From: Echinicola soli
Lineage (GTDB): Bacteria > Bacteroidota > Bacteroidia > Cytophagales > Cyclobacteriaceae
DNA length: 64,000 nucleotides
Assembly (NCBI RefSeq): GCF_006575665.1
Contig: NZ_CP041253.1
Coordinates: 2,703,001 to 2,767,000, forward strand
Direction: 5' to 3'
Shown piece after piece: positions 1 through 9,200 of the stretch. Numbering within the stretch: the stretch's first letter is position 1; the number at the start of each line of letters is the position of its first letter. The position numbers were made by a program, and so were the translations under genes. The notes under the pieces are model-generated. The model was not told the origin of the DNA. It did not search any database and saw only the letters and a list, made by a program, of their open reading frames with translations.

Positions 1-1
1 G

Positions 2-193
2 GATAAGGAATTCAAAAAGGGGCAAGTGATCGGAGGATTTATTTTTGGATTGGGGTGGGCAGTTACAGGCGCCTGCCCAGGGCCTATCTTTGCCCAAATG
101 GGAATTGGTTACACGGTGGTGGTCGTTACCTTCATCAGTGCTTTGTTGGGAACCTGGGTGTACGGCAAACTTGCTGAAAAATTGCCTAATTGA
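2..193 (+). CDS. YeeE/YedE-type (DUF6691) membrane transporter, C-terminal end
   Basis: This is the 3' end of a gene that begins before the window. Reading frame 2 is open from the first base to TGA at 191-193 and gives 63 residues. The sequence shows a Gly-rich membrane segment with the motif GLGWAVTGACPGP, followed by a second hydrophobic segment (VVVVTFISALLGTWVYG). The conserved small-residue/Cys/Pro motif is typical of YeeE/YedE family inner-membrane proteins (DUF6691), which are linked to uptake of thiosulfate or other sulfur compounds. Family membership rests on this motif alone because the N-terminal part is missing, and substrate is not inferable. It runs in the same direction as the MFS gene, but about 650 bases separate them. 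Confidence 0.7.
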   Translation, partial: DKEFKKGQVIGGFIFGLGWAVTGACPGPIFAQMGIGYTVVVVTFISALLGTWVYGKLAEKLPN

Positions 194-288
194 TATGGCA
201 AATCGTGGGTCAAGCGAAAAAGTTGGGGGATAAGGGTTGGTTCCGATAGCACAGATTTTTTATAATAATCTGAGCTCAATTTAAAATA

Positions 289-396
289 CCGTCATAGCGA
301 GGAAGTATAGCCTGTCCCGAGCTATCGGGAACGTGGCAATCCCATATTAAGAAAACGAGATTGCTTCACTCCGTTGCTCTGCGTTCACAATGACGG
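289..396. repeat. Intergenic inverted-repeat element (about 108 bases)
   Basis: The stretch starts with CCGTCAT and ends with ATGACGG, so the ends are inverted copies. Inside lies TCCCGAgctaTCGGGA (315-330) and a further GCAATC/GATTGC pair. It contains no ORF. The layout (GTCAT...GTGGCAATC...GATTGC...AATGACGG) matches my recollection of short non-coding repeats common in Bacteroidota intergenic DNA. The window has no second full copy. The rest of 194-590 shows no gene apart from this element and the short dispersed motif at 545-565. Confidence 0.5.
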
Positions 397-544
397 ATTT
401 ATACTGATTTTATAATCGAATTCAGGTACACATTCCTATTGCTAAATTAAATATGCTTATCATAGCCACCTAGAAATCTCTCATCCCCCAGAAATATTGC
501 TTGGTCCCAAATCGTTTTCATAGTAGGGGGCTGCATCTTAGTGA

Positions 545-565
545 ATCTAAAAGCGATTTCTCTGG
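545..565 (+). repeat. Short dispersed repeat, copy 1
   Basis: The 21 bases ATCTAAAAGCGATTTCTCTGG recur at 37750-37770 with one mismatch (A for G at the tenth position). Both copies lie in gene-free DNA and both are followed by a GAGTGA-containing stretch and preceded by a GATGCA/TGCATC-type word. This suggests a decayed member of a larger intergenic repeat family. No function is visible. Confidence 0.4.
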
Positions 566-590
566 TGAGTGACGATGATGGGATGAAATA

Positions 591-822
591 TTATTTGAAG
601 ACTTTTTTATAGATGGTTCGGATAATGAAAATAGCCATGATGATGGTGGTTCCTGCGATTACAAATTCCATTGGAAGTGAGTTTGTTTCCGGAAGTTAAT
701 TCTAAAATCATGTGAAATATAGTGAAAACGAATAAAATATAACCACCGAAATCGATTGCTCTATTGTTTGTTTTATAATCAGGGTTTTTAATGCTGAAAA
801 AGTCCTTTACTTTGTAGTTCAA
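591..822 (-). pseudogene. Small two-helix membrane protein gene broken by a frameshift
   Basis: From a TTG at 822 the frame encodes a charged N-terminus (NYKVKDFFSIKNPDYKTNNR), then a hydrophobic segment (YILFVFTIFHMILE), and then turns into a His-rich, non-membrane tail ending at 607. In the neighbouring frame, from about position 690 downwards, the DNA encodes MEFVIAGTTIIMAIFIIRTI followed by YKKVFK and a stop at 591-593. This is a convincing second membrane helix with a basic end. Joining the two frames around 660-695 gives a sensible protein of about 75 residues, so a one-base indel probably disrupts the gene. It is not assigned to a named family. It is divergent from the MFS gene with only 17 bases between starts. 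A sequencing error would give the same picture. Confidence 0.42.
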
Positions 823-839
823 ACCTATTGGAATTACCT

Positions 840-2021
840 ATGAAACTAATAAGGAAACGGCGCATTGCGCTAAGTGGACTTTTTTTTCTTGCAGGTTTAA
901 GCTTCGCCTCTTGGGCATCGAGGATTCCTGACTTCCAGCAGCTATTCGATCTCAGTGAAGGACAGTTGGGCACCTTATTGCTGGGGATGCCCCTTGGTTC
1001 CCTGATCGCTTTGCCGCTGGCAGGCTGGGCAGTGGACAAATATGGCAGTCGCAAAGTAATCGTGATGGGAAGCTTGCTTTATGCCTTTTCGTTGTTGAGC
1101 CTTGGCTTTACCGGTTCGGTTATTCAGCTGGGAGTGGCGGTGGTGATTTTTGGGATAATGGGAAATATCATGAATATTTCCTTAAACACGCAAGCCCTGT
1201 TGGTGGAAGATGGATACAACCGCAGCATTTTAGCCTCTTTTCATGGTTTGTGGAGTTTGGCAGGATTTGCTGGAGCCGGCATCGGCGCCTTGATGATCAA
1301 GCTCGACTGGGCACCAGTCTATCATTACTGGGTGGTTGCAGGTATTATGCTTCTGATCTTGGTGGCTAGTTTTAATTTACTTTTTAAAGAAGAGAAAAGG
1401 GCCGGAGGTGGCGGTTTAATGCTCAAAAAGCCTGATGCATTATTGCTAAGGATAGGCTTGGTCGGTTTTTTTGGAATGATGTGCGAGGGGTGTATGTTTG
1501 ACTGGAGCGGTGTGTACTTGAAGAAAGTAGTGGTCGCGAGCCCTGATTTGGTACCACTGGGATATGTTACTTTTATGGCTGCTATGGCTTCCGGTAGGTT
1601 TTTTTCGGATGCTTTGGCCAATAGGTGGAGTAAGATAGTGATGCTGAGGATTTCTGGCACCTTGATATGCCTGGGGCTACTGATAGCAGTGGCATATCCA
1701 GTGTTTTGGACAGCGGTGACGGGCTTTTTGTTAGTGGGTTTTGGAACGGCCTCTGTCATTCCTCTATCCTATAGTATTGCAGGCAGGTCGAAGATGTATT
1801 CCCCCAGTATTTCACTGGCATTGGTGTCCACGATTTCATTCTTTGGCTTTTTGCTTGGCCCTCCGATAATAGGGTTTATTGCAGAGCTGTTTGATCTTCA
1901 GGTTTCCTTTGCGGTCATTGCGATGATGGGAATGTGCATCTCGCTTTTGGTTAGTGTCAAAACCCACATATTTGATAATCATAAGGTCCCTGCGAATAAA
2001 AAAGTGGCTGCAAAAGGCTGA
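840..2021 (+). CDS. MFS transporter, YbjJ-like
   Basis: This 393-residue protein has about twelve hydrophobic helices, the usual size and topology of the major facilitator superfamily. Near the start it has the segment FASWASRIP, and between helices 2 and 3 a loop AGWAVDKYGSRKV, which matches the MFS loop motif (G-x-x-x-D-R/K-x-G-R-R/K). These features resemble the YbjJ-like subfamily of inner-membrane efflux or uptake carriers; the substrate cannot be read from sequence. An in-frame TTG at 828 is possible, but ATG 840 is chosen because it directly precedes a basic stretch (KLIRKRR) as expected for a first helix. Its promoter would have to lie in the divergent broken gene. No operon partner is evident; metG follows after about 100 bases. 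Confidence 0.85.
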   Translation: MKLIRKRRIALSGLFFLAGLSFASWASRIPDFQQLFDLSEGQLGTLLLGMPLGSLIALPLAGWAVDKYGSRKVIVMGSLLYAFSLLSLGFTGSVIQLGVAVVIFGIMGNIMNISLNTQALLVEDGYNRSILASFHGLWSLAGFAGAGIGALMIKLDWAPVYHYWVVAGIMLLILVASFNLLFKEEKRAGGGGLMLKKPDALLLRIGLVGFFGMMCEGCMFDWSGVYLKKVVVASPDLVPLGYVTFMAAMASGRFFSDALANRWSKIVMLRISGTLICLGLLIAVAYPVFWTAVTGFLLVGFGTASVIPLSYSIAGRSKMYSPSISLALVSTISFFGFLLGPPIIGFIAELFDLQVSFAVIAMMGMCISLLVSVKTHIFDNHKVPANKKVAAKG

Positions 2022-2110
2022 TCATAAAGGACTAGGGCCAGATGATCAGCATTTCACGAAAGCCGGCAAATCACCTTAGTATTTATTCCGTTAAAAAAAT
2101 CAAATTTCCC

Positions 2111-2118
2111 TATCTTTG
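2111..2118 (+). promoter_or_regulatory. Candidate -7 box of metG, nearly leaderless
   Basis: TATCTTTG fits the Bacteroidota -7 consensus TAnnTTTG exactly. Only six bases separate it from ATG 2125, so transcription would start at or just before the start codon. No clear TTG -33 element lies at the expected distance. Confidence 0.45.
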
Positions 2119-2124
2119 CAGCCT

Positions 2125-4185
2125 ATGAGCAAAAGAGACTTTAAGAGATATACCGTTACTTCCGCGTTACCTTATGCCAATGGACCACTCCATATTGGCC
2201 ATTTGGCAGGTTGCTATATTCCATCAGATATATATGTCCGCTACTTACGATCCTTGGGTAAGGATGTAGTTTATATTGGTGGTTCCGACGAGCACGGGGT
2301 GGCCATTACCATTAAGGCAAAAAAAGAGGGTGTTACCCCACAGGAAATAGTGGACCGCTATCATGGTATCATGAAAGCCAGTTTTGAGGAATTTGGAATT
2401 AGTTTTGATCATTATAGTCGTACCAGTTCGCTGGTGCATCATGAGACAGCTTCTGAGTTTTTTAAGGATTTATATGACAAGGGAGAGTTTTTAGAGCAGA
2501 CCACTGAGCAATATTACGACGAGGAAGCAGGTCAGTTTTTGGCCGATCGCTACATCGAAGGAACCTGCCCAAAGTGTGGCCACGAAGGAGCGTATGGCGA
2601 CCAATGCGAAAAATGTGGGTCCTCGCTGAGCCCTACCGAACTGATCAATCCAAAATCTAAACTTAGCGGTAATTCACCGGTTCTTAAGGAAACCAAGCAT
2701 TGGTTTTTGGACCTTGGAAAATATGCAGGCTTTCTGAGAAAGTGGATACTGGAAGAGCATCAAGAGGATTGGAAAAATAACGTGCTGGGGCAATGCCGCT
2801 CTTGGCTAGAGACAGGCGATGGCCTTCAGGCAAGGTCCATGACCAGGGATATGGACTGGGGTGTACCCGTGCCTGTCGAAGGGGCCGAAGGAAAAGTGCT
2901 ATATGTGTGGTTTGACGCTCCAATAGGTTATATTTCCTCTACCAAAGAGTGGGCTGCAGAAAAGGGAGTAGATTGGGAGCCATATTGGAAGGATGAGGAT
3001 ACGAAGTTGGTGCATTTTATTGGAAAGGATAATATTGTATTTCACTGTATCATTTTTCCTGCAATTCTAAAAACACACGGAGAGTATGTACTTCCTGATA
3101 ATGTGCCTGCCAATGAGTTTTTGAATCTTGAAGGAGAAAAGATATCTACATCTCGAAACTGGGCAGTCTGGCTGCATGAGTACTTGAAGGAATTCCCCGG
3201 CAAACAAGATGTGCTACGATATGTCTTAACGGCCAATGCACCTGAAACCAAGGACAATGACTTTACTTGGAAAGACTTTCAGGGAAGAAATAATTCCGAA
3301 CTCGTGGCCATCTATGGCAACTTTGTGAATCGTGCCGTAGTCCTTACCCAGAAGTATTTCGATGGCGAAATTCCTGTGAGAGAAAAGCTTTCGGCCTACG
3401 ATAGGGAAGTATTGGAAGGATTGGCTGCTTATCCCGGTAAAATAGCTGCTTCCATTGAGAAATTCAGGTTTAGGGAAGCACTTGGGCTGGTGATGGATTT
3501 TGCCCGTATGGGCAATAAATACCTGGCTGATACAGAGCCTTGGAAGAGTATTAAAGAAGATAAGATAAGAACAGGTACGGTGTTAAACATCGCATTGAAC
3601 ATTGCGGCAAATCTTGGCGTAGTATCAGAGCCTTTCCTTCCCTTTACAGCCCAAAAGCTCGCCAAAATGTTGGGGACAGAAGGTGTAGACTGGACCAAGG
3701 CAGGCAATGGAGAGATTCTCAAAGGTGGTGAGACTATTGGTGATGCGGCATTGCTGTTTGAAAAAGTAGAAGACAGCGTGGTAGAGCAGCAGGTAAATAA
3801 GTTGCTGGAAACCAAAAAGCAGAACGAAGCAGCAAACGCTCCGGCGGAACCTGTGAAGGATACTATTGCTTTTGACGACTTTGCCAAAATGGACCTGAGG
3901 GTCGTTACCGTACTGGAAGCAGAGAAGATGAAGAAATCCAAAAAACTGCTAAAACTAGTAGTGGATACCGGCTTAGGAAAACGGACGGTATTAAGTGGTA
4001 TTTCCGAATACTATAAACCAGAGGACCTCGTAGGAAAACAAGTGACCATGCTGATTAATCTGGCACCAAGAAAAATGATGGGAATCGAATCGGAAGGGAT
4101 GATTTTGATGGCAGAAGATAAAGATGGCTCTTTACGCTTGATGATGCCAAGTGATCCAGCAGCGCCGGGATCTCCAATCAACTAG
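2125..4185 (+). CDS. metG: Methionyl-tRNA synthetase with C-terminal tRNA-binding domain
   Basis: MetG charges tRNA-Met with methionine in the cytoplasm and is essential for initiation and elongation. The 686-residue protein has the class I HIGH motif (HIGH, residues 23-26, in [14 protein letters not shown]). A zinc knuckle has two CxxC pairs ([17 protein letters not shown]). The KMSKS-type loop reads KISTS (339-343, followed by RNWAVW), a variant usual in this MetG subgroup. The anticodon-binding helical domain follows, and an EMAP/Arc1p-like OB-fold occupies about residues 580-686 ([20 protein letters not shown]). The ORF could start at TTG 2116, but ATG 2125 is preferred. It is monocistronic, with a strong terminator directly after it. 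Confidence 0.97.
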   Translation: MSKRDFKRYTVTSALPYANGPLHIGHLAGCYIPSDIYVRYLRSLGKDVVYIGGSDEHGVAITIKAKKEGVTPQEIVDRYHGIMKASFEEFGISFDHYSRTSSLVHHETASEFFKDLYDKGEFLEQTTEQYYDEEAGQFLADRYIEGTCPKCGHEGAYGDQCEKCGSSLSPTELINPKSKLSGNSPVLKETKHWFLDLGKYAGFLRKWILEEHQEDWKNNVLGQCRSWLETGDGLQARSMTRDMDWGVPVPVEGAEGKVLYVWFDAPIGYISSTKEWAAEKGVDWEPYWKDEDTKLVHFIGKDNIVFHCIIFPAILKTHGEYVLPDNVPANEFLNLEGEKISTSRNWAVWLHEYLKEFPGKQDVLRYVLTANAPETKDNDFTWKDFQGRNNSELVAIYGNFVNRAVVLTQKYFDGEIPVREKLSAYDREVLEGLAAYPGKIAASIEKFRFREALGLVMDFARMGNKYLADTEPWKSIKEDKIRTGTVLNIALNIAANLGVVSEPFLPFTAQKLAKMLGTEGVDWTKAGNGEILKGGETIGDAALLFEKVEDSVVEQQVNKLLETKKQNEAANAPAEPVKDTIAFDDFAKMDLRVVTVLEAEKMKKSKKLLKLVVDTGLGKRTVLSGISEYYKPEDLVGKQVTMLINLAPRKMMGIESEGMILMAEDKDGSLRLMMPSDPAAPGSPIN

Positions 4186-4211
4186 CAAAGGTGGTTTAGG
4201 AATAACAATGA

Positions 4212-4244
4212 AGTCCGCTTTCCCAAAGAGAGCGGGCTTTTTTT
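4212..4244 (+). terminator. Rho-independent terminator of metG
   Basis: AGTCCGCT (4212-4219) pairs with AGCGGGCT (4231-4238), eight pairs with one G-U, followed by a run of seven Ts. Confidence 0.85.
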
Positions 4245-4520
4245 ATGCCGTAGATTCAAAAAGGAATGCATAAACAAGGTTAAATGGCTAACCTCTTATA
4301 ATGTGTTCTTAAACAATGCCAAACTCCTGTTGCCACATCTTAGAAAAAGCATGGCAAATCTTTGTTTTTTTACTATTGGATTGCATTCTTGTTAATTTGG
4401 GAATAAATCGGTCTATGGATGGTTTTTAGGGGAATAATACTTTTTGCTATTTGAAACCTTTTTGTTGGCTTTGTAATGATAATTGGATTAAGTAAAGATT
4501 TATTTTATTGATTCAGTTCG

Positions 4521-4547
4521 AAAATACCCAGTTTGGGGTATTTTTTT
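4521..4547 (+). terminator. Orphan terminator-like hairpin
   Basis: AAAATACCC (4521-4529) and GGGTATTTT (4536-4544) form a perfect nine-pair stem with a six-base loop and a T tract. On the + strand there is no gene between the metG terminator and this hairpin. It may end a small RNA made from 4250-4540 or act as a leader structure for the small gene at 4601. The interval 4245-4600 otherwise holds only AT-rich DNA without ORFs. Confidence 0.5.
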
Positions 4548-4600
4548 GTTAAAATTAAAATTATAGATTTGAAGAATAGTTAACCTAAGTGATTCCTAGT

Positions 4601-4828
4601 ATGACATTCTTTTACCTTACCAATTTTTACAGCCATTCCGCTCCACATATTATTCATGCGTTAGGCTGTCCTAATATGCCTGATATGAATGAGCTAGGTT
4701 ATTTGGGGCCTTTTAACAATTGCTCAGAGGCGAGTAGGTCCGCTTCTAAAAAGTTTGATAATATAAAGGTTTGCGAGTGCTGTTGTGATAAGCGCAAAAA
4801 GCCAATAGTTAATAATGCCCCGTGTTAA
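4601..4828 (+). CDS. Small Cys-rich protein, Bacteroidota H...C/YLG.F..C/C..CC type
   Basis: A 75-residue ORF whose pattern looks selected rather than random: a His/Cys segment (HALGCPNMP), then YLGPFNNCSEASRSASKKF, then a terminal cysteine cluster (VCECCC) and a basic end. I recall small Bacteroidota proteins with the same spacing (H-x3-C, Y-L-G-x-F-x2-C, A-x2-A, C-x2-C-C), but cannot name a family accession. The clustered cysteines suggest metal binding or a small treble-clef-like fold; this is inference. ATG 4601 is chosen over the alternative GTG 4589 upstream. It stands alone, preceded by the orphan hairpin. Local DNA is AT-rich compared with the core genes. Confidence 0.5.
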   Translation: MTFFYLTNFYSHSAPHIIHALGCPNMPDMNELGYLGPFNNCSEASRSASKKFDNIKVCECCCDKRKKPIVNNAPC

Positions 4829-5032
4829 ACTTAAAGATTATTTTAGGTATTAGGGGTTATGATTATACGCTTTTCGGTCAGTTTGAGCATATTCAGCAAA
4901 CTGCCTTCTATCAATCAATGATTAACATAAAAAAAATCGTGGCAATCCGTGTAATTCGTGGACTTTCTTCCAATGAATTTGATTGCTTGCACAATTCCGT
5001 ATAATCACATTAGGGGTTTAGAGAATTAACTT

Positions 5033-5773
5033 TTACACATCAAAAAAACGAATTTTTCGATATTTTACAGGAAATGATAAGCTGATAAAATAGGTTTCGT
5101 CCATCAACAAGCTTTTGATTTTCCAATCCGAGAAACCACCACCTACTTCATATGGGATATATTGGGTGCCATCCAGGCAATTGATCGTATGGAGGTTGTC
5201 CACCATTCCTACTGAGGTGGCTTTCAGCAGAGACTCTTTTCTGGTCCAAAGTTTATAGAATTCATGACGGGGCGAATAAGCATTTTCTATAAAATGTGTT
5301 TCGGGCCTGGTGAAGCAGTTATTGATCAGCGACAGAAAGTCAAAATCCCTGTCCACGTGTTCGATGTCCACCCCCAGTTCATCAGGGCAAAAACCAAAAA
5401 TCACCCAGTCTCTAGAGTGGGAAATGTTAAAATGAATGGTCCTGTCTCCTTTTAAGACCGGTTTTTTATTGATGCCCTCCATAAATTCAATTTCCATAGG
5501 GGGTTTGTTAAGGTACTTTGACAGCAGGACTTTTAGATACCCTTTACCAATGATATACCTGATCCGGTCACTGTCCCGTTGGTACCTGTTCATTGTTGTG
5601 AGTTCTTGTTCTGTAAGGTATTGTTGCAGAGGGGAGAGCTTCCCCATTAGTTCTTTTACAGAAATTCTCCAAAGGTCTATATGATCATCGATCAAATAGT
5701 TCGATTGTTGGTTCCAGTTGGGAAGTAAAACGGTGCTGCAATGAATCTTACTGATATATAGTTGGCTATTCAT
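5033..5773 (-). CDS. Sfp-type 4'-phosphopantetheinyl transferase
   Basis: The enzyme moves the phosphopantetheine arm from CoA to the conserved Ser of carrier domains and would activate the three carrier domains of the adjacent megasynthases. The 246-residue length is typical of the Sfp/EntD/AcpT group. The Mg2+-binding motif GVDIEHV (Asp136, Glu138) and the second signature WTRKESLLKA (Trp176, Lys179, Glu180, Lys184) are both present, as is the substrate-side motif HFNISHSRDWV. It is the last gene of the biosynthetic cluster on the minus strand, separated from the NRPS stop by 500 bases containing a terminator, so it probably has its own promoter. It could also serve primary ACP, but holo-ACP synthase of the AcpS type is shorter. 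Confidence 0.93.
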   Translation of the reverse strand: MNSQLYISKIHCSTVLLPNWNQQSNYLIDDHIDLWRISVKELMGKLSPLQQYLTEQELTTMNRYQRDSDRIRYIIGKGYLKVLLSKYLNKPPMEIEFMEGINKKPVLKGDRTIHFNISHSRDWVIFGFCPDELGVDIEHVDRDFDFLSLINNCFTRPETHFIENAYSPRHEFYKLWTRKESLLKATSVGMVDNLHTINCLDGTQYIPYEVGGGFSDWKIKSLLMDETYFISLSFPVKYRKIRFFDV

Positions 5774-5973
5774 AGGGCACGTTTTATTCTCCTGATGTGT
5801 AAATTGTAAACAACGTTTTCGCTATTTATCTTGCAGTTAATTCTTAATTGGGCAGTTGAAATACTGTTTACTATATTAGCGTGTAGGGTAGTTACTTTAT
5901 TCATTTTTTATTTGACATTTTCCATAGCAAATGGAAGGTCTTGACAATAAGCAATAAATTGCTGTGGCCTTTT

Positions 5974-6015
5974 TGACTTCACCACTTTATTCCTCCAATG
6001 GTTTTTGTGAAGTCA
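5974..6015. repeat. Inverted repeat in the PPTase upstream region
   Basis: TGACTTCAC (5974-5982) and GTGAAGTCA (6007-6015) are perfect nine-base inverted copies 24 bases apart. There is no T tract on either strand after the stem, so it is not an intrinsic terminator. It sits about 200 bases upstream of the PPTase start and could be an operator or an mRNA leader structure. Confidence 0.35.
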
Positions 6016-6075
6016 GAAAGAAGATACGCTCCCTTCTTTTGCCCACATTAATCAAAAGTAAATCTAGTTATTTTT

Positions 6076-6120
6076 TAAATCAATAAAAATGTATTTTATA
6101 TTAAAAAAAATGAATTTAAA
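6076..6120 (-). repeat. AT-rich repeat flanking the megasynthases, copy 1
   Basis: The 16-base core AATAAAAATGTATTTT at 6083-6098 is identical to 17083-17098. The similarity extends over about 45 bases (TTTAAA before it and a TAAAAAA-TGAAT block after it). It lies upstream of the PPTase, between it and the end of the NRPS; the other copy lies upstream of the first megasynthase. It may be a shared regulatory element or a trace of insertion of the block between the copies. The AT-rich composition weakens the significance. Confidence 0.4.
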
Positions 6121-6228
6121 CTAAATGTAGTTGAAAGGATACATTACAGCAACTATCCATGGTAAATAGTGTATAACAACAAGAAAAAATTATCTTTTAT
6201 ATAGAGATAGTTCTGTGTAAACGATGAA

Positions 6229-6261
6229 AAGTGGCATTCGTCTCCTGAAGGAATGCCACTT
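6229..6261 (-). terminator. Terminator of the NRPS operon
   Basis: AAGTGGCATTC (6229-6239) and GAATGCCACTT (6251-6261) form a perfect eleven-pair stem with an 11-base loop. In the minus direction it is followed by TTTT. It lies 12 bases past the NRPS stop. Confidence 0.75.
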
Positions 6262-6273
6262 AACCACGATAGT

Positions 6274-9200
6274 CTATGTGATACCGTCCAGGGTTTCCTG
6301 GAGTTTACTGGCAAATGGAGCTACAAATGGAGGCTCGAACATGCTGTTATGATCTCCATCTATATCGATTACTTGGATAGCATTTACATACGGAGCCCAT
6401 CCATAGTATTTTTCTTCTTTCACTGGAGCCAGTTTGATCCTTGTCCTAAAAAGTATCAGGTCAGCGTTTATAGGACGCAGGGAGTAGTTGAGCATAGAAG
6501 CCTTATTTATTTCTTTTATTTTTTTTATGATAGCGGCTCGGTCATAAGGGGATCTGTCTTTTTGAAGGCCTATCTTGGTTAATAGGTTTTCGGCTTTCCG
6601 TTTGATCATCCTTCCTTTAGTGGTTCTGAAAGTATTTGGGGCTTCTACCAGAAGTTGCATTTCCACTTTTCTTTTGTTCAATTCCTTCGAAATCATTTCC
6701 AACAGTCCTGTTTTGACTTTCTCTTCATCCTCCGGTTCCACGCTCGTGTCGAAGATGATCAATTTGCCCAAGGCTTTGTTTTTTTCAATTAGTTGCCGGG
6801 CCATTTCAAAAGCCACATAGCCACCAAAGGAATAGCCTCCGATATGATATGGTCCTTCAGGATTGTGCTGGAGGATTTCATTGACATAGTGTGCAGCGAT
6901 ATTTTCCAGCCCTGAGTTTGGTGTGTCAATGCCATTTAACCCCTTCGCTTGAAGACCAAAAATGGGTTGGTCCTTATTCACATGCTCGATGAGTTTGTAG
7001 TAGTTGGTAATATTGGCAGCAACACCATGAATGACATAGATGGGTGGTTTGCTGCCATCAGGCTTGATCGGAACTAGGGAACTCCATTCTTTCCTTATCT
7101 CTTCAGTTTTTTCCCGGTTTTCCAGAAGGGCAGCAAATGCCCTTACGGTAGAATGCTTAAATATCGTCGTAAGGGGTAATTGTGTGTCGATTTTTTTATC
7201 CAGTGAACTCATGACTTCCACCGCAAGGATCGAGTGCCCTCCAAGCTCAAAGAAGTCATCATCCAAATTGATATGGGTCAATTGTAGGCTTTTCTTCCAT
7301 ATCTCACCAACGAGCTTTTCATTTGTAGACCACTCCGGATGGTCTGCTGTAGGATTTGCCAAAGTCTTTGATGTCGGAAGGGGCAGGGCTTTATGGTCTA
7401 TTTTTCCATTAGGCGTGAGTGGGAACTGCTTCATGACCACCCAATGTGAAGGAAGCATGTATTCCGGCAATTTTGCTTGGATATTTGCTTTCCACATTTT
7501 CTGGGTTTCATCCGATATGGTTGAAGCTTCTTTATGTGTATTAGCAGTAGTACAGGTCACATAGGCGACCAGTTGCTTATGGCCTTGCTGTGATTCCTGT
7601 AGCATCACATAAGAAGCCATGATCCCTTCCAGCAGGTTGATCTGCTGTTCTATTTCTCCTAGCTCAATGCGGTGCCCTCTTATCTTGACCTGGTTGTCAA
7701 TCCTCCCCAAACACATCAGTTCACCATTGGCCTTAAACTTCCCGAGATCGCCTGTTTTGTACATTAATTTACCGGTATTATCAAAAGGGTTAGGGATAAA
7801 TCGTTCCTGCGAAAGGTCAGGTTTTTGCCAATATCCCAGTGCTATGCCATCTCCGCCAATATAGATTTCCCCGACCTCGCCAATATCCACCAGTTGCCGG
7901 TGTTCATCAAGTAAATAGATCTCTGTATTATTTATGGGGGTGCCTATAGAATCAAAATCATCCGGTGCTTCAATGAGCTTCAGGCTGGATTGAATGGTCG
8001 TTTCTGTGGGGCCATAAGCGTTCCAGATTTCCTCTGTAATGGGCAGTAATTTTTCGACAAGGCTTCTTTGGAAGGGTTCACCTCCGGAGATGATCTTTAG
8101 CGGCAATGGATAATCCCATCCCACCTGAACCAGCATCTGATAAGTGGCCGGTGTAGAAAACACCCTGGTAATGTTTTTTTCACGAAGTGCCTTCAGGAGC
8201 AGCCTACCATCCTTTAGGGTAGGAGTGTCGGCGATGACCACCGTAGCACCGGCCACCAAAGGGCCAAAAAGCTCCATACCCGCGACATCAAAGGAAATCG
8301 TGGTAACTGCCAATACGCGCTCTGAATAAGAAATCCCAGGGCGGTCTTTAAGACTGTAAAGAAGGTTGGTGAGATTTTGATGGTTGACTTGTACGCCTTT
8401 GGGCAAGCCTGTTGATCCGGAAGTGTAAAGGATGTAAACGGGGTCATTCATCTGGATATTTGCCTCCTGATAGGTGTTGGGCAAGGTTTCAAAAATCCGA
8501 TGGAAGTCTTCCATGAAAACCAGCTGCACTGCGGCTGGTGGAATATTCTTAATGGAGGTGGTCGTGACGATCGCTTTGGCACTGGCGTCCATTAGCATGT
8601 GGTGGATGCGATCATGCGGCAACTCAGGATCAATAGGGATATAGGTCACCCCTGACTTGATAATTCCCAAAAGCCCAATGACCATGTCTGCTGATCGAGG
8701 CATAAAAAGTCCTATTCGATCACCTTTTTTAAATTTTTTGCTTTGTAAAAATGCAGCAAATCTGTTGGATTGGTCTTCTAGCTCCTTATATGTGATCAGC
8801 TGATTTTGGAATTCTATGGCTGTTTTAGTAGGAAACTGATTAGCCATCGCGTGCACCAATCTGGTGAAAGGAACATTCTTAGGGTAGGCATGTTCGGTGT
8901 GATTCCATTTTTCATAGAAGTGGACAAGTTTGACAGGGTCAAAAAGGTAAATGTCTCTCAATAGCGTTTCAGGATGGCTTACTACCGTCTGAAGGAGCCG
9001 ATTAAATTCCTCCATCATCCGAACGATGGTAGCTTTTTCAAAAAGGGTCGTGCGGTATGACCATTCAAACTGGTAGGAGTCCTTACAGTTAGTCAGGTTT
9101 AGTGCCAGTTCAAAATTATCAAAAGCCCTAGGGTTACTGATCAGCTCATGCTCAAGCCCGTAAAACTGGACGAGTGAATCCATCCCCATGTCCAGATTGA

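Noticed and set aside
45..233. 62-residue ORF at the left edge
   Set aside because: It is out of frame with the clear YeeE/YedE C-terminus at 2-193 and has no protein-like features.
4822..5004. 60-residue ORF after the small Cys-rich gene
   Set aside because: The sequence looks like intergenic DNA (GTGGCAATCCGTGTAATTCGTG words), shows no conserved pattern and overlaps the preceding stop.
5974..6015. Inverted repeat as a terminator of the NRPS operon
   Set aside because: No T tract follows on either strand, and a better terminator lies at 6229-6261.
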